A stretch of 64,000 nt of DNA, from NCBI RefSeq assembly GCF_001653565.1, contig NZ_LYPB01000071.1, positions 1 through 64,000 of the forward strand, read 5' to 3'. This stretch comes from Paenibacillus oryzisoli. Lineage in GTDB: Bacteria; Bacillota; Bacilli; Paenibacillales; NBRC-103111. Both the position numbers and the translations under genes were made by a program. The notes beneath the pieces were generated by a model. It had not been told where the DNA came from. It was given only the letters and a program-made list of their open reading frames with translations, and did no database searches. This document shows, piece by piece, positions 35,091-44,424 of the stretch (position 1 is the first letter of the stretch; every line of letters starts with the position of its first letter).

Positions 35091-37442
35091 ATGGGGCCTG
35101 GAAAAATGAAAGTGCGCAGATTGCCGTTATTGCCACTTAGGGGACTGCTGGTCTATCCGAGCATGGTTCTACACTTGGATGTAGGACGAGAAAAATCGGT
35201 GAAAGCACTCGAGCGGGCGATGGTAGATGACAGCATGATTCTCCTCTGCTCTCAATCAGAGATCAACATAGAAGAACCAACGAAAGAGGACATTTATCGC
35301 ATCGGAACTATTGCGAAAGTGCGACAAATGCTCAAATTACCGAATGGTACGATTCGTGTTCTAGTTGAAGGTGTTTTACGTGCTGAAATCGTAGAGTACT
35401 TGACGAATGACGAATATTATGAGGTCACTGTAAAAGAATTGCCTGAACAAGAAATTTCAGATCCTGAGATTGATGCTCTGATGAGAAGCGTACTTAGTCA
35501 GTTCGAGCATTACATCAATCTTTCTAAGAAAGTGACGCCTGAAACATTAGCCGCGGTATCTGATATTGATGAGCCTGGCCGATTGGCAGATGTGATTTGC
35601 AGTCATTTATCGCTTAAAATCAAAGATAAACAAGATATTCTCGAGACCGTTGAGGTTCGTGAACGGCTCGAGAAAATGCTTAATATTTTGAATAACGAGC
35701 GGGAAGTACTTGAACTCGAACGCAAAATCAGTCAGCGCGTCAAGAAGCAAATGGAGAAAACGCAGAAGGAATACTACCTCCGTGAGCAAATGAAGGCTAT
35801 TCAGAAAGAGCTTGGGGACAAAGAAGGCCGTGCTGGTGAAGTTGACGAGTTGCGTAACCAGCTTACGGAAGCCGAGCTTCCGGATAAAGTCCGCGAGAAG
35901 GTTGAGAAAGAAATTGATCGATTGGAGAAAATGCCTGCAACTTCAGCAGAAGGCGGCATCATTCGCAATTATATCGATTGGTTGCTAGGTCTACCTTGGC
36001 ACAAACAGACCGAAGATGATTTGGATTTAGATAAGGCGGAAGAGATACTGAACGAGGATCACTTTGGTCTTGAGAAGCCGAAAGAGCGCGTGCTGGAGTA
36101 CTTAGCCGTACAGAAGCTAGTCAAGAAGCTCAAGGGTCCGATTCTTTGTTTAGTTGGCCCTCCTGGGGTTGGTAAAACGTCAATTGCGCGCTCTATAGCT
36201 CGATCGATGGGAAGACAGTTCATCCGTATTTCGTTAGGCGGCGTGAGAGATGAAGCTGAAATCCGAGGTCATCGTCGTACTTACGTTGGCGCGATGCCAG
36301 GACGAATCATTCAAGGGATGAAGAACGCCGGCGCGAACAATCCTGTTTTCTTATTAGATGAAATTGACAAGATGGCGATGGATTTCCGTGGAGATCCGGC
36401 CTCAGCATTACTTGAAGTATTGGATCCGGAACAAAATAGCACTTTTAGTGATCATTTCATTGAGGTACCCTTTGATTTGTCCAACGTGATGTTTGTGACC
36501 ACGGCGAATGCCGTGCATAATATTCCTCGTCCTCTGTTAGATCGGATGGAGGTTCTATATATTCCAGGTTATACGGAGATTGAGAAGCTCCAAATTGCCA
36601 AGAAATATTTACTTCCTAAGCAGAAACGTGATCACGGCCTTGAAGAAGAGCAACTTGTCGTGGATGAGGCTGCACTGATGAAGATCGTGCGGGAATATAC
36701 GAGAGAAGCAGGCGTTCGTAATCTTGAACAGCAAGTGGCAGGCATGAACCGTAAAGCAGCGAAGAAGATTGTCTCGGACCCAGAGACTCCTGTTCATGTA
36801 ACGGTTGATAACTTAACTGATTATTTAGGTCCCGTTAAGTTTAAATATAATGTTGCCGAAGAGAAGGATCAGATCGGTGCTGTGACAGGTCTAGCTTGGA
36901 CGGAAGTCGGAGGAGATACACTCGTCATCGAGGTATCTGTATTGCCTGGTACTGGCAAGTTAACCTTGACGGGTAAGCTTGGTGATGTGATGAAGGAATC
37001 TGCGCAAGCAGCATTCAGTTATACGCGTTCGCGCGCTGAAGTCCTGGGGATTGCCCCGGATTTCCACGAGAAGAATGATGTACACATTCACATCCCTGAA
37101 GGTGCTATTCCGAAGGATGGTCCATCTGCTGGGATTACAATGGCTACTGCATTAATCTCTGCCTTGACGAATATACCGGTTTCACGCTTGGTTGCGATGA
37201 CTGGAGAGGTTACACTTCGCGGCCGCGTACTACCAATTGGCGGCTTGAAAGAAAAGGCGTTAGCGGCACATCGTGCAGGGATTCGCACCATCCTTTTACC
37301 TCAAGATAACGAGAAAGATATTATCGAAATACCGGAAAGTGTTCGCACAGAGATGACGTTCATCCCTGTCAGCCACATGGATCAAGTGCTGGAACATGCG
37401 CTTATCACAAATAAGCCGACGGCTAACGTCGGATCGACTTAG
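35091..37442 (+). CDS. lonA: ATP-dependent protease La (LonA)
   Basis: 783 aa, normal for LonA. N-terminal substrate domain ([17 protein letters not shown]), coiled region, AAA+ module (Walker [14 protein letters not shown], Walker [10 protein letters not shown]), then the Ser-Lys protease domain with Ser679 (DGPSAGI) and Lys722 ([10 protein letters not shown]), the same numbers as E. coli Lon. It degrades damaged and regulatory proteins. The ATG at 35091 has GGAGGTG seven bases upstream. It is followed by ysxC with 17 bases between, the conserved Bacillota order. Confidence 0.97.
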   Translation: MGPGKMKVRRLPLLPLRGLLVYPSMVLHLDVGREKSVKALERAMVDDSMILLCSQSEINIEEPTKEDIYRIGTIAKVRQMLKLPNGTIRVLVEGVLRAEIVEYLTNDEYYEVTVKELPEQEISDPEIDALMRSVLSQFEHYINLSKKVTPETLAAVSDIDEPGRLADVICSHLSLKIKDKQDILETVEVRERLEKMLNILNNEREVLELERKISQRVKKQMEKTQKEYYLREQMKAIQKELGDKEGRAGEVDELRNQLTEAELPDKVREKVEKEIDRLEKMPATSAEGGIIRNYIDWLLGLPWHKQTEDDLDLDKAEEILNEDHFGLEKPKERVLEYLAVQKLVKKLKGPILCLVGPPGVGKTSIARSIARSMGRQFIRISLGGVRDEAEIRGHRRTYVGAMPGRIIQGMKNAGANNPVFLLDEIDKMAMDFRGDPASALLEVLDPEQNSTFSDHFIEVPFDLSNVMFVTTANAVHNIPRPLLDRMEVLYIPGYTEIEKLQIAKKYLLPKQKRDHGLEEEQLVVDEAALMKIVREYTREAGVRNLEQQVAGMNRKAAKKIVSDPETPVHVTVDNLTDYLGPVKFKYNVAEEKDQIGAVTGLAWTEVGGDTLVIEVSVLPGTGKLTLTGKLGDVMKESAQAAFSYTRSRAEVLGIAPDFHEKNDVHIHIPEGAIPKDGPSAGITMATALISALTNIPVSRLVAMTGEVTLRGRVLPIGGLKEKALAAHRAGIRTILLPQDNEKDIIEIPESVRTEMTFIPVSHMDQVLEHALITNKPTANVGST

Positions 37443-37459
37443 AAAGTAGTTGATCATTC

Positions 37460-38110
37460 ATGAAAGTCAATCATGCTGAATTTATTATCAGCGCGGTTGG
37501 ACCTAGCCAATATCCAGAGGATGCCTTGCCAGAGATTGCTTTGGCAGGGCGTTCGAATGTGGGAAAATCGTCACTCATCAACTGTCTGATTTCTCGCAAA
37601 AACTTAGCTAGAACCAGTTCCCAACCGGGCAAAACTCAAACGCTTAACTATTATAAAGTGAATCAGGACTTATATTTTGTTGATCTTCCTGGATACGGCT
37701 ATGCGAAGGTTTCCAAAACCAAGCGCGAGCAATGGGGTAAATTTATTGAGAGCTATTTATTGAATCGTGAGCCATTGCGCCTTGTGATGCAGCTAGTTGA
37801 TTTGAGACATCCGCCTTCCAAAGATGATCAGGCGATGTATGAATGGCTTCGCCACATGGATGTACCTGTTCTTGTTGTTGCGACCAAAGCGGACAAGATT
37901 CCTAAGAGCAAATGGCCGAAACATTTGAAGATTGTACGTGAAACACTAGGGATGGATAAAGGAGTTCAACCGCTCATGTTCTCTTCTGAGCTAGGTCTCG
38001 GCAAAGATGAACTGTGGGGAATTCTAGAGCAAGCGATTGCTTACGGCGAGCCGGACCCTCAAACCGAAGAAGTTCTAACTAGCGCTGTAACCGATCCGCA
38101 ACCGTCCTAA
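37460..38110 (+). CDS. ysxC: Ribosome biogenesis GTP-binding protein YsxC/EngB
   Basis: A 216-residue TRAFAC GTPase needed for late 50S assembly. G1 [11 protein letters not shown]2 region [11 protein letters not shown]3 [12 protein letters not shown]4 TKADK, G5 SSELGLG. Slightly longer than usual because of a C-terminal Asp/Glu-rich tail (about 20 residues) whose last codons overlap the terminator stem. The ribosome site before 37460 is weak, consistent with coupling to lonA. Confidence 0.96.
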   Translation: MKVNHAEFIISAVGPSQYPEDALPEIALAGRSNVGKSSLINCLISRKNLARTSSQPGKTQTLNYYKVNQDLYFVDLPGYGYAKVSKTKREQWGKFIESYLLNREPLRLVMQLVDLRHPPSKDDQAMYEWLRHMDVPVLVVATKADKIPKSKWPKHLKIVRETLGMDKGVQPLMFSSELGLGKDELWGILEQAIAYGEPDPQTEEVLTSAVTDPQPS

Positions 38111-38127
38111 TCGCAGGACGGTTTTTT
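38100..38127 (+). terminator. Terminator of lonA-ysxC
   Basis: AACCGTCCT-AATCGC-AGGACGGTT then TTTT; the ysxC stop codon lies within the hairpin. Confidence 0.92.
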
Positions 38128-38353
38128 GCGTATCGCCCAGCATACAGTTCAAAGATAGAGGAAATCAAAAAGAAGTATGCGGGAAAGTGAGGTAAACTGG
38201 GGGAAATTAAACGGCATTCCAGTTTATCAAGGATTTTTCAGAATATTTGGCTGATTATCATGATTTGCTGGCAGGAATATTAAGGACGCTTGTAGTATAA
38301 TAATAAGCAAGGTAATAGTTAATGGCTTGAAAACAAAGAATCGAGGGATTTTT

Positions 38354-38941
38354 ATGGCACAAAGGTTAGCGACTGAATATGTCAAAACCTGCCTCCAGTT
38401 AACAGAAGCCGATATGTTGAAGTTTTTTCAAATGTTTGTTGACCATGGCGTGACACTGCAAGTCAAAGTTTTGGAAAACGGGAATCAAGAAGTTGTTTTC
38501 CAAGATGGCGAAGGTCAAGAAATCGTCCTTTCATTTGAGAAGAAATCGGGCCTATATGAATGCACAGGATCCTGCAGATTAAGTAATACCTTATTAGCTA
38601 ATTTAATGCGTAAAGCAGTATCGGAATTCAAAGGCAGCGCGAAAGTCAATCGGATTTATCCAAGCTACACCATGGTTTATTATTATGAACGCGGAACCGT
38701 TGTGAAGATCGAGGAAATCAAAGGTCAACTTTTAACAATTGTCTATGAACACAAAGATACCATTGGTCTTATGCAGATGATGTTCCAGAAGAAGGAAGTT
38801 GAGCAAGAGATCGAAATGATCTACGATCAAATCAATCATCTTCTTGACATGCGAAACATGCTGCAGGCTAGGGATGAACACCAACAGATCGACATTCGCC
38901 TCAATGAACTGACACATCGTTTGTTCGTATTGGAGGCATAA
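38354..38941 (+). CDS. Conserved protein of unknown function
   Basis: A 195-residue soluble protein. The first two thirds look like a mixed alpha/beta domain (LQVKVLENGNQEVVFQDGEG, YTMVYYYERGTVVKIEEI); the last 60 residues are a charged helical coiled coil (KKEVEQEIEMIYDQINHLLDM). No catalytic motif or membrane segment. It lies between ysxC and speD with its own terminator. The ATG at 38354 is favoured by GAGGGA upstream over a frame nine codons longer. I do not recognise the family. Confidence 0.55.
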   Translation: MAQRLATEYVKTCLQLTEADMLKFFQMFVDHGVTLQVKVLENGNQEVVFQDGEGQEIVLSFEKKSGLYECTGSCRLSNTLLANLMRKAVSEFKGSAKVNRIYPSYTMVYYYERGTVVKIEEIKGQLLTIVYEHKDTIGLMQMMFQKKEVEQEIEMIYDQINHLLDMRNMLQARDEHQQIDIRLNELTHRLFVLEA

Positions 38942-38965
38942 TCACCCATACATGCTGTATTTATG

Positions 38966-38990
38966 GAGACCCATTTTTGGGTCTCTCTTT
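38966..38990 (+). terminator. Intrinsic terminator
   Basis: GAGACCC-ATTTTT-GGGTCTC followed by TCTTTGTTTT. Confidence 0.85.
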
Positions 38991-39072
38991 GTTTTCAGGC
39001 ACATGCAATGGCCTTGCAACATAATTTAGATATGGCGTCGATGTGACAGTTGGCCTTTAACAAAAAAAACTA

Positions 39073-39101
39073 TTGCATTTCTCGTCGATAGATGTTATTT
39101 T
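39073..39101 (+). promoter_or_regulatory. Candidate sigma-A promoter of speD
   Basis: TTGCAT, 17-base spacer, TATTTT, giving a leader of about 140 nt. Confidence 0.5.
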
Positions 39102-39120
39102 TATTCTCGTTGAAACAATA

Positions 39121-39238
39121 TAGGAACCAGGATTCACTCAGGACATTGAATGTTGCGAGAGATTATACCCTCGGGAAGTGAATGACGTAGGTCCTAGCGG
39201 ATGAAATTTTTACACACATTTTATTCCTAGGAAGGGGG
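39121..39238 (+). promoter_or_regulatory. Structured 5' leader of speD, possible riboswitch
   Basis: Closing helix TAGGA(A)CC (39121-39128) with GGTCCTA (39190-39196); inside it ATTCACT (39132-39138) with AGTGAAT (39177-39183); inside that ACAT-TGA-ATGT and CGAG/CTCG hairpins. The 3' arm TCCTAG (39192-39197) can instead pair with CTAGGA (39227-39232), which touches the ribosome site GGAAGGGGG. This is the geometry of a translational switch. I cannot match it to a named riboswitch. Confidence 0.5.
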
Positions 39239-39247
39239 AACCGAAAG

Positions 39248-39655
39248 ATGGAAACAGAATACTCAACTTTCGGAAGACACGTTGCTGTTGATACTTGGGG
39301 GGTAGATTTTGAACTTCTGAACAATGCAGAATGGCTGCAAGCTCAGATGGTCGAAGCTGCCGAGGTATGTGGAGCAACTGTTTTATCTGTACAATCCAAG
39401 CAATTTGAACCACAAGGAGCAACAGTTCTCGTAATGTTGTCCGAGAGTCATCTCTCCATTCATACTTATCCTGAGAGAGGTTTTGCCGCACTTGATTGTT
39501 ATACTTGTGGTGAGACAGTCGACCCTCAATTAGCAATCGACTTTATGGTATCCGTTCTAAAACCAGAAACGTTCTATGCGAAGAAACTTGTTCGCGGAAT
39601 GGGTGAACTACAAGTAGAAACTCCTGAAATAAAGCAAGCAGAGCTTGTTAAATAA
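39248..39655 (+). CDS. speD: S-adenosylmethionine decarboxylase proenzyme
   Basis: Makes decarboxylated SAM, the aminopropyl donor for spermidine; 135 aa, the bacterial class 1b size. The chain self-cleaves between Glu66 and Ser67 in SESHLSIHTYPERG, Ser67 becoming the pyruvoyl group. His and Cys catalytic residues lie in IHTYPE and DCYTCG. No spermidine synthase gene is adjacent. Preceded by a structured leader and followed by its own terminator, so it is a single-gene unit. Confidence 0.95.
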   Translation: METEYSTFGRHVAVDTWGVDFELLNNAEWLQAQMVEAAEVCGATVLSVQSKQFEPQGATVLVMLSESHLSIHTYPERGFAALDCYTCGETVDPQLAIDFMVSVLKPETFYAKKLVRGMGELQVETPEIKQAELVK

Positions 39656-39681
39656 AATTCTGCACATTAATGATAACGATG

Positions 39682-39711
39682 ACCACGGAGAAATCCGTGG
39701 TTATTTGTTTG
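39682..39711 (+). terminator. Terminator of speD
   Basis: ACCACGGA-GAAA-TCCGTGGT then TATTTGTTTG. Confidence 0.88.
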
Positions 39712-39775
39712 TTCAGACCCCCATACAATGATATTGGTGATACATGTCCAATTCAATTGGAGTGGGGGAAGAACT

Positions 39776-40312
39776 TTGAAACAAAAGCTAATCCGAAAAA
39801 CGGTGCTGTACGTCGTTGTTCTCTTCTTAATCATTTGGCCTGTGTATCAACTCGTCCAAATGTTAGGCCATCAGAAGGAAGACCACGATGCCACACATTT
39901 GCTGTTCCAAGTATCCTTGTTCCAAATGGAAATATTGAAGAGCTCTTTAGAAGAAGCCTTGCAGAGTAAGAGTACCAATGAGCTCGATCCCGTGAGGAGA
40001 GCGCTATACTCAGCGGAATACACGCATGAGCGGCTGATTTTGGCAGCAGGGGGTAAAGAGGAGTTGGACTCCCTTAGCTTCATGAACCAATTAACCCAAT
40101 ACATACAGCGGTTGCAGCTTGGTGGAGCCAGAGCTTTGAAAGCAGATGAGACAGTGACATTGAAGGAAGCCCAGAAGCAATTTGGAGAGATGTATGAAGT
40201 CTATGCGAAAATGATGGCTTCGAACGGCGATATCATTTCATCGCAGAACACCGAACTGTCGAAATTAGATCGGGAATTGACTTCCTTTTTAAGAAAAAAA
40301 GGGCTGCAATAA
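39776..40312 (+). CDS. Membrane-anchored protein of unknown function
   Basis: A 178-residue protein: short basic start (KQKLIRK), one membrane helix (TVLYVVVLFLIIWPVYQLV), then about 150 outward-facing helical residues with HQKEDHDATHLLFQVS and LKEAQKQFGEMYEVYAKMM. I choose the TTG at 39776 because GTGGGGGAA lies seven bases upstream and the helix then starts properly; the ATG at 39728 has no site. It lies between speD and the hem cluster. Unknown family and function. Confidence 0.55.
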   Translation: MKQKLIRKTVLYVVVLFLIIWPVYQLVQMLGHQKEDHDATHLLFQVSLFQMEILKSSLEEALQSKSTNELDPVRRALYSAEYTHERLILAAGGKEELDSLSFMNQLTQYIQRLQLGGARALKADETVTLKEAQKQFGEMYEVYAKMMASNGDIISSQNTELSKLDRELTSFLRKKGLQ

Positions 40313-40400
40313 GGGATTCTCTTCCTAAGAGGTATAGAGGAGCACAGAGCTGTTAAAACTAACGATCAGAACCCAAGCATTCATAATTTATTCAAATATT

Positions 40401-40440
40401 TTGTCGGAATGTCTGATTTGCTGTGCTATAATGATTCTAA
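40401..40440 (+). promoter_or_regulatory. hemA promoter with overlapping PerR-like box
   Basis: Extended -10 TGCTATAAT (40424-40432) with a loose TTGTCG twenty bases upstream. The 15-mer CTATAATGATTCTAA (40426-40440) matches the PerR box TTATAATNATTATAA at 12 of 14 fixed positions and covers the -10. In B. subtilis the hemA operon is PerR-repressed, which supports the call. Confidence 0.65.
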
Positions 40441-40465
40441 ATAGAAGGAAAGGCAGGTGGTACCC

Positions 40466-41869
40466 ATGCATATTATCGCAGTAGGTTTGAATTATCGGAC
40501 AGCCCCTGTAGAAATTCGTGAGAAGTTTGCTTTCTCAGATCAAGATTTACCGAAGGCAATTGCGGAACTGAAAGAAACGAAAAGCATCTTGGAATGTGTC
40601 ATTGTTGCCACCTGCAATCGCACCGAAATTTATGCCGTCGTGGATCGTCCTCAGCTGTGCAGTCATTACTTGACGCATTTTCTTGAGCGTTGGTTTCATG
40701 TGACGAAGGATCAGTTCCAGAAGCATTTATATAATTATGAGAATGAAAAGGCAATCGACCATTTGTTCCACGTAACAACTGGACTTGATTCGATGGTCAT
40801 CGGGGAAACCCAGATTCTCGGACAAGTGAGAGATGCTTTTTTAGCGTCTCAACAATTGAAAGCAACAGGTTCTTATTTCAACACGTTGTTTAAACAAGCG
40901 ATCACACTTGCTAAGAAAGCACATTCGGAAACGGGCATTAGTAATAACCCTGTCTCCATCAGCTACGCAGCCGTAGAACTCGGTAAACGGATTTTCGGAA
41001 GCTATGTGAACAAGACGATTATGATTATTGGTGCGGGCAAGATGAGCGAGTTGACCGTGAAGCATCTATATGCAAATGGTGCCAACAAAGTTATCGTTGT
41101 GAATCGCACGTTGGAAAGAGCTATGGAGTTAGCTGGCAAATGGAGCGGTGTGGCTTGTACGCTAGAAGAAATGCCGGAATATTTACCTGAGGTTGATATT
41201 ATCATTAGCTCGACAGGAGCTCCTGGATACGTTCTGACGAAGAAGGACATTCAAACGTATGTGCAAAAGAGAAAATCTCGCCCGCTCTTTATGATGGATA
41301 TCGCGGTTCCTCGGGATCTGGATCCAGAGATTAGCGGTTTGCCGAATGTGTTTCTTTACGATATTGATGATTTGGAACATATTGTGGATAAGCATTTGCA
41401 GGAGAGGAAGAAAGAAGCGGCTAAGATTGAAATCATGATCACGTCGGAGATCAATGCTTTTGATCAATGGACGAAGACACTTGGTGTCAGTCCGCTGATT
41501 AGTGCCCTGCAAACGAAAGCGAATCAAATTCACGAAGAAACCATGGAGAACATGCTGAATAAGCTGACTGATCTGGATGAGCGTGAAATTAAAGTAATAC
41601 GCAAATTAACGAAGAGTATTGTGAATCAAGTGTTGCGTGATCCGATTCTAAGAATCAAAGAAATGGCCGGAGAGCGCCATGGTGACGAAGCATTGGAAAT
41701 TTTCACGAAGCTATTCGCATTAGAAGATACGCTTAAACAACAAGAACAGGCAGATCAAATAGCACAAGAGCTAGAGTCTCACTTCAACAAAGTGGAAAGC
41801 AAACAAACAATGGATGAGAAGTTGTCTGTTCGTGGTTTGCAGAACGCGGATATTCTAGCCCCATCTTGA
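40466..41869 (+). CDS. hemA: Glutamyl-tRNA reductase
   Basis: First committed step of C5-pathway tetrapyrrole synthesis: Glu-tRNA to glutamate-1-semialdehyde. 467 aa. Nucleophile Cys50 in VATCNRTEIYAV; substrate domain with GLDSMVIGETQILGQV; NADPH domain with IIGAGKMSELTVKHL; C-terminal dimerisation helices. The ATG at 40466 follows GCAGGTGG. It opens the hem cluster and is followed by hemX, as in B. subtilis, where HemX lowers HemA amount. Confidence 0.97.
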   Translation: MHIIAVGLNYRTAPVEIREKFAFSDQDLPKAIAELKETKSILECVIVATCNRTEIYAVVDRPQLCSHYLTHFLERWFHVTKDQFQKHLYNYENEKAIDHLFHVTTGLDSMVIGETQILGQVRDAFLASQQLKATGSYFNTLFKQAITLAKKAHSETGISNNPVSISYAAVELGKRIFGSYVNKTIMIIGAGKMSELTVKHLYANGANKVIVVNRTLERAMELAGKWSGVACTLEEMPEYLPEVDIIISSTGAPGYVLTKKDIQTYVQKRKSRPLFMMDIAVPRDLDPEISGLPNVFLYDIDDLEHIVDKHLQERKKEAAKIEIMITSEINAFDQWTKTLGVSPLISALQTKANQIHEETMENMLNKLTDLDEREIKVIRKLTKSIVNQVLRDPILRIKEMAGERHGDEALEIFTKLFALEDTLKQQEQADQIAQELESHFNKVESKQTMDEKLSVRGLQNADILAPS

Positions 41870-41901
41870 TAATAAGGCGCTAACCGCCTAGGAGAGGTGC
41901 C

Positions 41902-42732
41902 ATGGTTACACGTAGCTGGTTGTTTGATGCGATGATTTATATGTATGCCCTGAGCCTACTGTTTTACTTTTCGGATTTCGCCAATGCGAACCGGAGTGCG
42001 AAACGGATGGGGACGGGGCTGCTTTTGTTTGTATGGGTTTTGCAAACTGCTTACTTGGCTATCAGTTTATATGGTCATTTGACAGAATGGGCTTTCGTTC
42101 GATCTGACGTTCTTTTTATGTTTTCATGGCTGATTGTCACGATATCGTTGGTCATCAACCGTTTCTTCCGAATTGAATTGTTCGTATTTTTTGTAAATGT
42201 ACTTGGTTTTGCAATCCTTGCACTGAATATATTTGGAAATCCGAATGTCGTGCCGATCAAGTCCAATTGGGACATTAATGATGAGCTATTATTCATTCAT
42301 ATTTCGCTTGCGATTGGCAGTTATGCCGCGTTTTCAATTGCTGCTATTTTTTCAGGGATGTACATATTTCTACATGCAAGGTTAAAAAGTAAAAATTTCT
42401 CTCAAGCGGTTATGAGACTGCCGTCACTTGAGAAAATTGAACACTATACGTATTTGTCGGTCATTATCGGAGGGCCGTTGCTTCTCATGGCTTTAAGTCT
42501 TGGTGTGGTATGGGTCGTGCTTGAAGGAAATCGGAATCTGCTTTACGATCCCAAAGTAATTAATTCTTTCTTCGTATTGGCAGCATACTCGTTTTATTTA
42601 TTTCAACATAAATCCATGCGGATTTCAGGGAATAGGCTAGCGGTATGGAACCTTGCAGCTTTCTGCATCGTCGTATTGAATTTCGTTGTTTCCAACCTTG
42701 TATCTGATTTTCATGGGTGGATATGGAGTTAA
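41902..42732 (+). CDS. hemX: HemX, cytochrome c assembly-like membrane protein
   Basis: 276 aa, the same length as B. subtilis HemX. About eight membrane helices of the CcsA/CcmC type, with LLFIHISLAIGSYAAFSIAAIFSGMYIFLHARLKS split over helices 4-5. HemX negatively affects HemA abundance in B. subtilis. GGAGAGGTG precedes the ATG; its stop TAA shares a base with the ATG of the next gene (TAATG), so translation is coupled. Confidence 0.93.
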   Translation: MVTRSWLFDAMIYMYALSLLFYFSDFANANRSAKRMGTGLLLFVWVLQTAYLAISLYGHLTEWAFVRSDVLFMFSWLIVTISLVINRFFRIELFVFFVNVLGFAILALNIFGNPNVVPIKSNWDINDELLFIHISLAIGSYAAFSIAAIFSGMYIFLHARLKSKNFSQAVMRLPSLEKIEHYTYLSVIIGGPLLLMALSLGVVWVVLEGNRNLLYDPKVINSFFVLAAYSFYLFQHKSMRISGNRLAVWNLAAFCIVVLNFVVSNLVSDFHGWIWS

Positions 42733-43466
42733 TGAGCTGGCAGTATCCGTATCCCATTATGATGAATTTAGCGAATAGCAAGTGCCTGATAATCGGCGGT
42801 GGGCGTATTGCTGAACGGAAGCTGCGCTCGTTGTTGCAAGCTGGGTCCATCGTAACTATAGTCAGTCCAGATTTCACGACGGGTATACGAGAGCTTGCTC
42901 TTCAACCGAATGTGATCGTACACAGGCAATCTTATCACCCGTCACTTTGGAAAGCTGATAGCGAGAGACGCTTTACATTAGTCATTGCAGCAACGAATGA
43001 TGCACAAGTGAATAAGCAGATCGCACGGGATGCGAATAGCTTTGGGTGCCTCGTCAATATTGTGGATCAACCTGAGCTTAGTTCCTTTATTTTACCTTCT
43101 GTTGTGCGCCGGGGTAAGCTGGTGATTACAGTGTCTACAGGAGGAGCAAGTCCTTCAGCGGCTCGCAAAATTGCCAAGGAGCTCGACAATGCTTATGGTG
43201 ATGAGTATGAAATTTATTTGGATTTTCTTACCGATACCCGCCTGTTGATTCAGAGTCGTGTGACAGATAAAGAAGCTCGACAACGATTATTTAAAGAAAT
43301 GCTGGCCTGGGATCTCATGAGTTACATTCGTGAGGGAACCTTTGAAACTTGGAAACAGCAGTTTACTACGGCATTACATAATACCGTTTGGATGCAAACG
43401 CAAGAGCAGGGAGAGAGTGAACTGCCTTCTTGGTCTTTCATCAGTGAGATTAGGCAGCACGTATAG
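42732..43466 (+). CDS. Precorrin-2 dehydrogenase / siroheme synthase N-terminal type
   Basis: A 244-residue NAD-dependent oxidase of precorrin-2 to sirohydrochlorin, with possible ferrochelatase activity (Met8/YlnF-like). NAD motif [13 protein letters not shown], then [36 protein letters not shown] and the conserved [16 protein letters not shown]. It makes the siroheme branch together with the SUMT half of the gene at 44421. It starts within the hemX stop (TAATG). Longer in-frame starts at 42717 and 42723 lack spaced ribosome sites. Confidence 0.92.
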   Translation: MSWQYPYPIMMNLANSKCLIIGGGRIAERKLRSLLQAGSIVTIVSPDFTTGIRELALQPNVIVHRQSYHPSLWKADSERRFTLVIAATNDAQVNKQIARDANSFGCLVNIVDQPELSSFILPSVVRRGKLVITVSTGGASPSAARKIAKELDNAYGDEYEIYLDFLTDTRLLIQSRVTDKEARQRLFKEMLAWDLMSYIREGTFETWKQQFTTALHNTVWMQTQEQGESELPSWSFISEIRQHV

Positions 43467-43479
43467 GAGGCGGAGACGT

Positions 43480-44424
43480 ATGAGAACGATTATTGTAGGG
43501 ACAAGACAGAGTGCCTTGGCACTGACGCAAACAGGACAAGCAGTTGAACTCTTGAAGCAGCTTGCTTCTGAACATGGCATCGAATGTCAATTTGAAATTA
43601 AGAAAATTGTAACCAAAGGCGATCGTATTCTGGACGTCACGTTATCCAAAGTCGGTGGCAAAGGCTTGTTCGTGAAGGAAATCGAACAAGCGCTGACAGA
43701 CGGGGAGATTGACATTGCCGTTCATAGCATGAAAGACATGCCGTTCGAGCTTCCGGAAGGCCTTATTGTAGGCGCGATCCCGAAGCGCGAAGATCCGCGC
43801 GATGCGCTGATCACGCGCGGGGCTGGATCGCTGGACGAGCTGCCGCAGGGCGCGCTCGTCGGCACAAGCTCGCTGCGCCGTGCTAGCCAGCTGCAGCATC
43901 ACCGCCCGGACCTCCGGATCGAGTCGATCCGGGGCAATATTGATTCGAGGCTGCGCAAGCTCGAAGAAGAGAACTTCGATGCGATTATGCTTGCCGCTGC
44001 CGGTCTGCACCGGATCGGCTGGCAAGATCGCATTAGTAGCTACTTGCCGCCCGAGCTATGCCTCCCTGCCGTAGGGCAAGGAGCGCTGTGCATCGAGTGC
44101 CGCGGCAACGACGCTTTCGTGCTGGACTTGCTGGGCAAGTTCCAGCATGAACCAACGGCGCTCGCTGTGCGAGCGGAGCGGGCTTTCCTCGGCAGACTCA
44201 ACGGAGGCTGCCAGGTGCCGCTCGGCGCTTACGCGAGCGTCGAGAACGGCAGCGGGGACGAAGCCCCGCTGCTGACCCTCACGGGCATGGTAGGGACGCC
44301 TGATGGCGTGACCATGCTGAAGGAAACGGCTTCCGGGAACGATCCGGAAGCGCTGGGTTCTCTCGTTGCGGATATGCTCATCGCACAAGGAGCCGAGAAG
44401 ATTTTAGCTGAGGTGAGGGAGTGA
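43480..44424 (+). CDS. hemC: Porphobilinogen deaminase (hydroxymethylbilane synthase)
   Basis: Condenses four porphobilinogens into hydroxymethylbilane; 314 aa. Motifs: [64 protein letters not shown], and Cys244 in [13 protein letters not shown], which carries the dipyrromethane cofactor. AGGAGGCGGAG precedes the ATG at 43480; the frame extends 50 codons further up inside the previous gene and is rejected. Base composition changes sharply inside the gene, with about 43735-44340 much richer in G+C than both ends. Confidence 0.96.
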   Translation: MRTIIVGTRQSALALTQTGQAVELLKQLASEHGIECQFEIKKIVTKGDRILDVTLSKVGGKGLFVKEIEQALTDGEIDIAVHSMKDMPFELPEGLIVGAIPKREDPRDALITRGAGSLDELPQGALVGTSSLRRASQLQHHRPDLRIESIRGNIDSRLRKLEEENFDAIMLAAAGLHRIGWQDRISSYLPPELCLPAVGQGALCIECRGNDAFVLDLLGKFQHEPTALAVRAERAFLGRLNGGCQVPLGAYASVENGSGDEAPLLTLTGMVGTPDGVTMLKETASGNDPEALGSLVADMLIAQGAEKILAEVRE

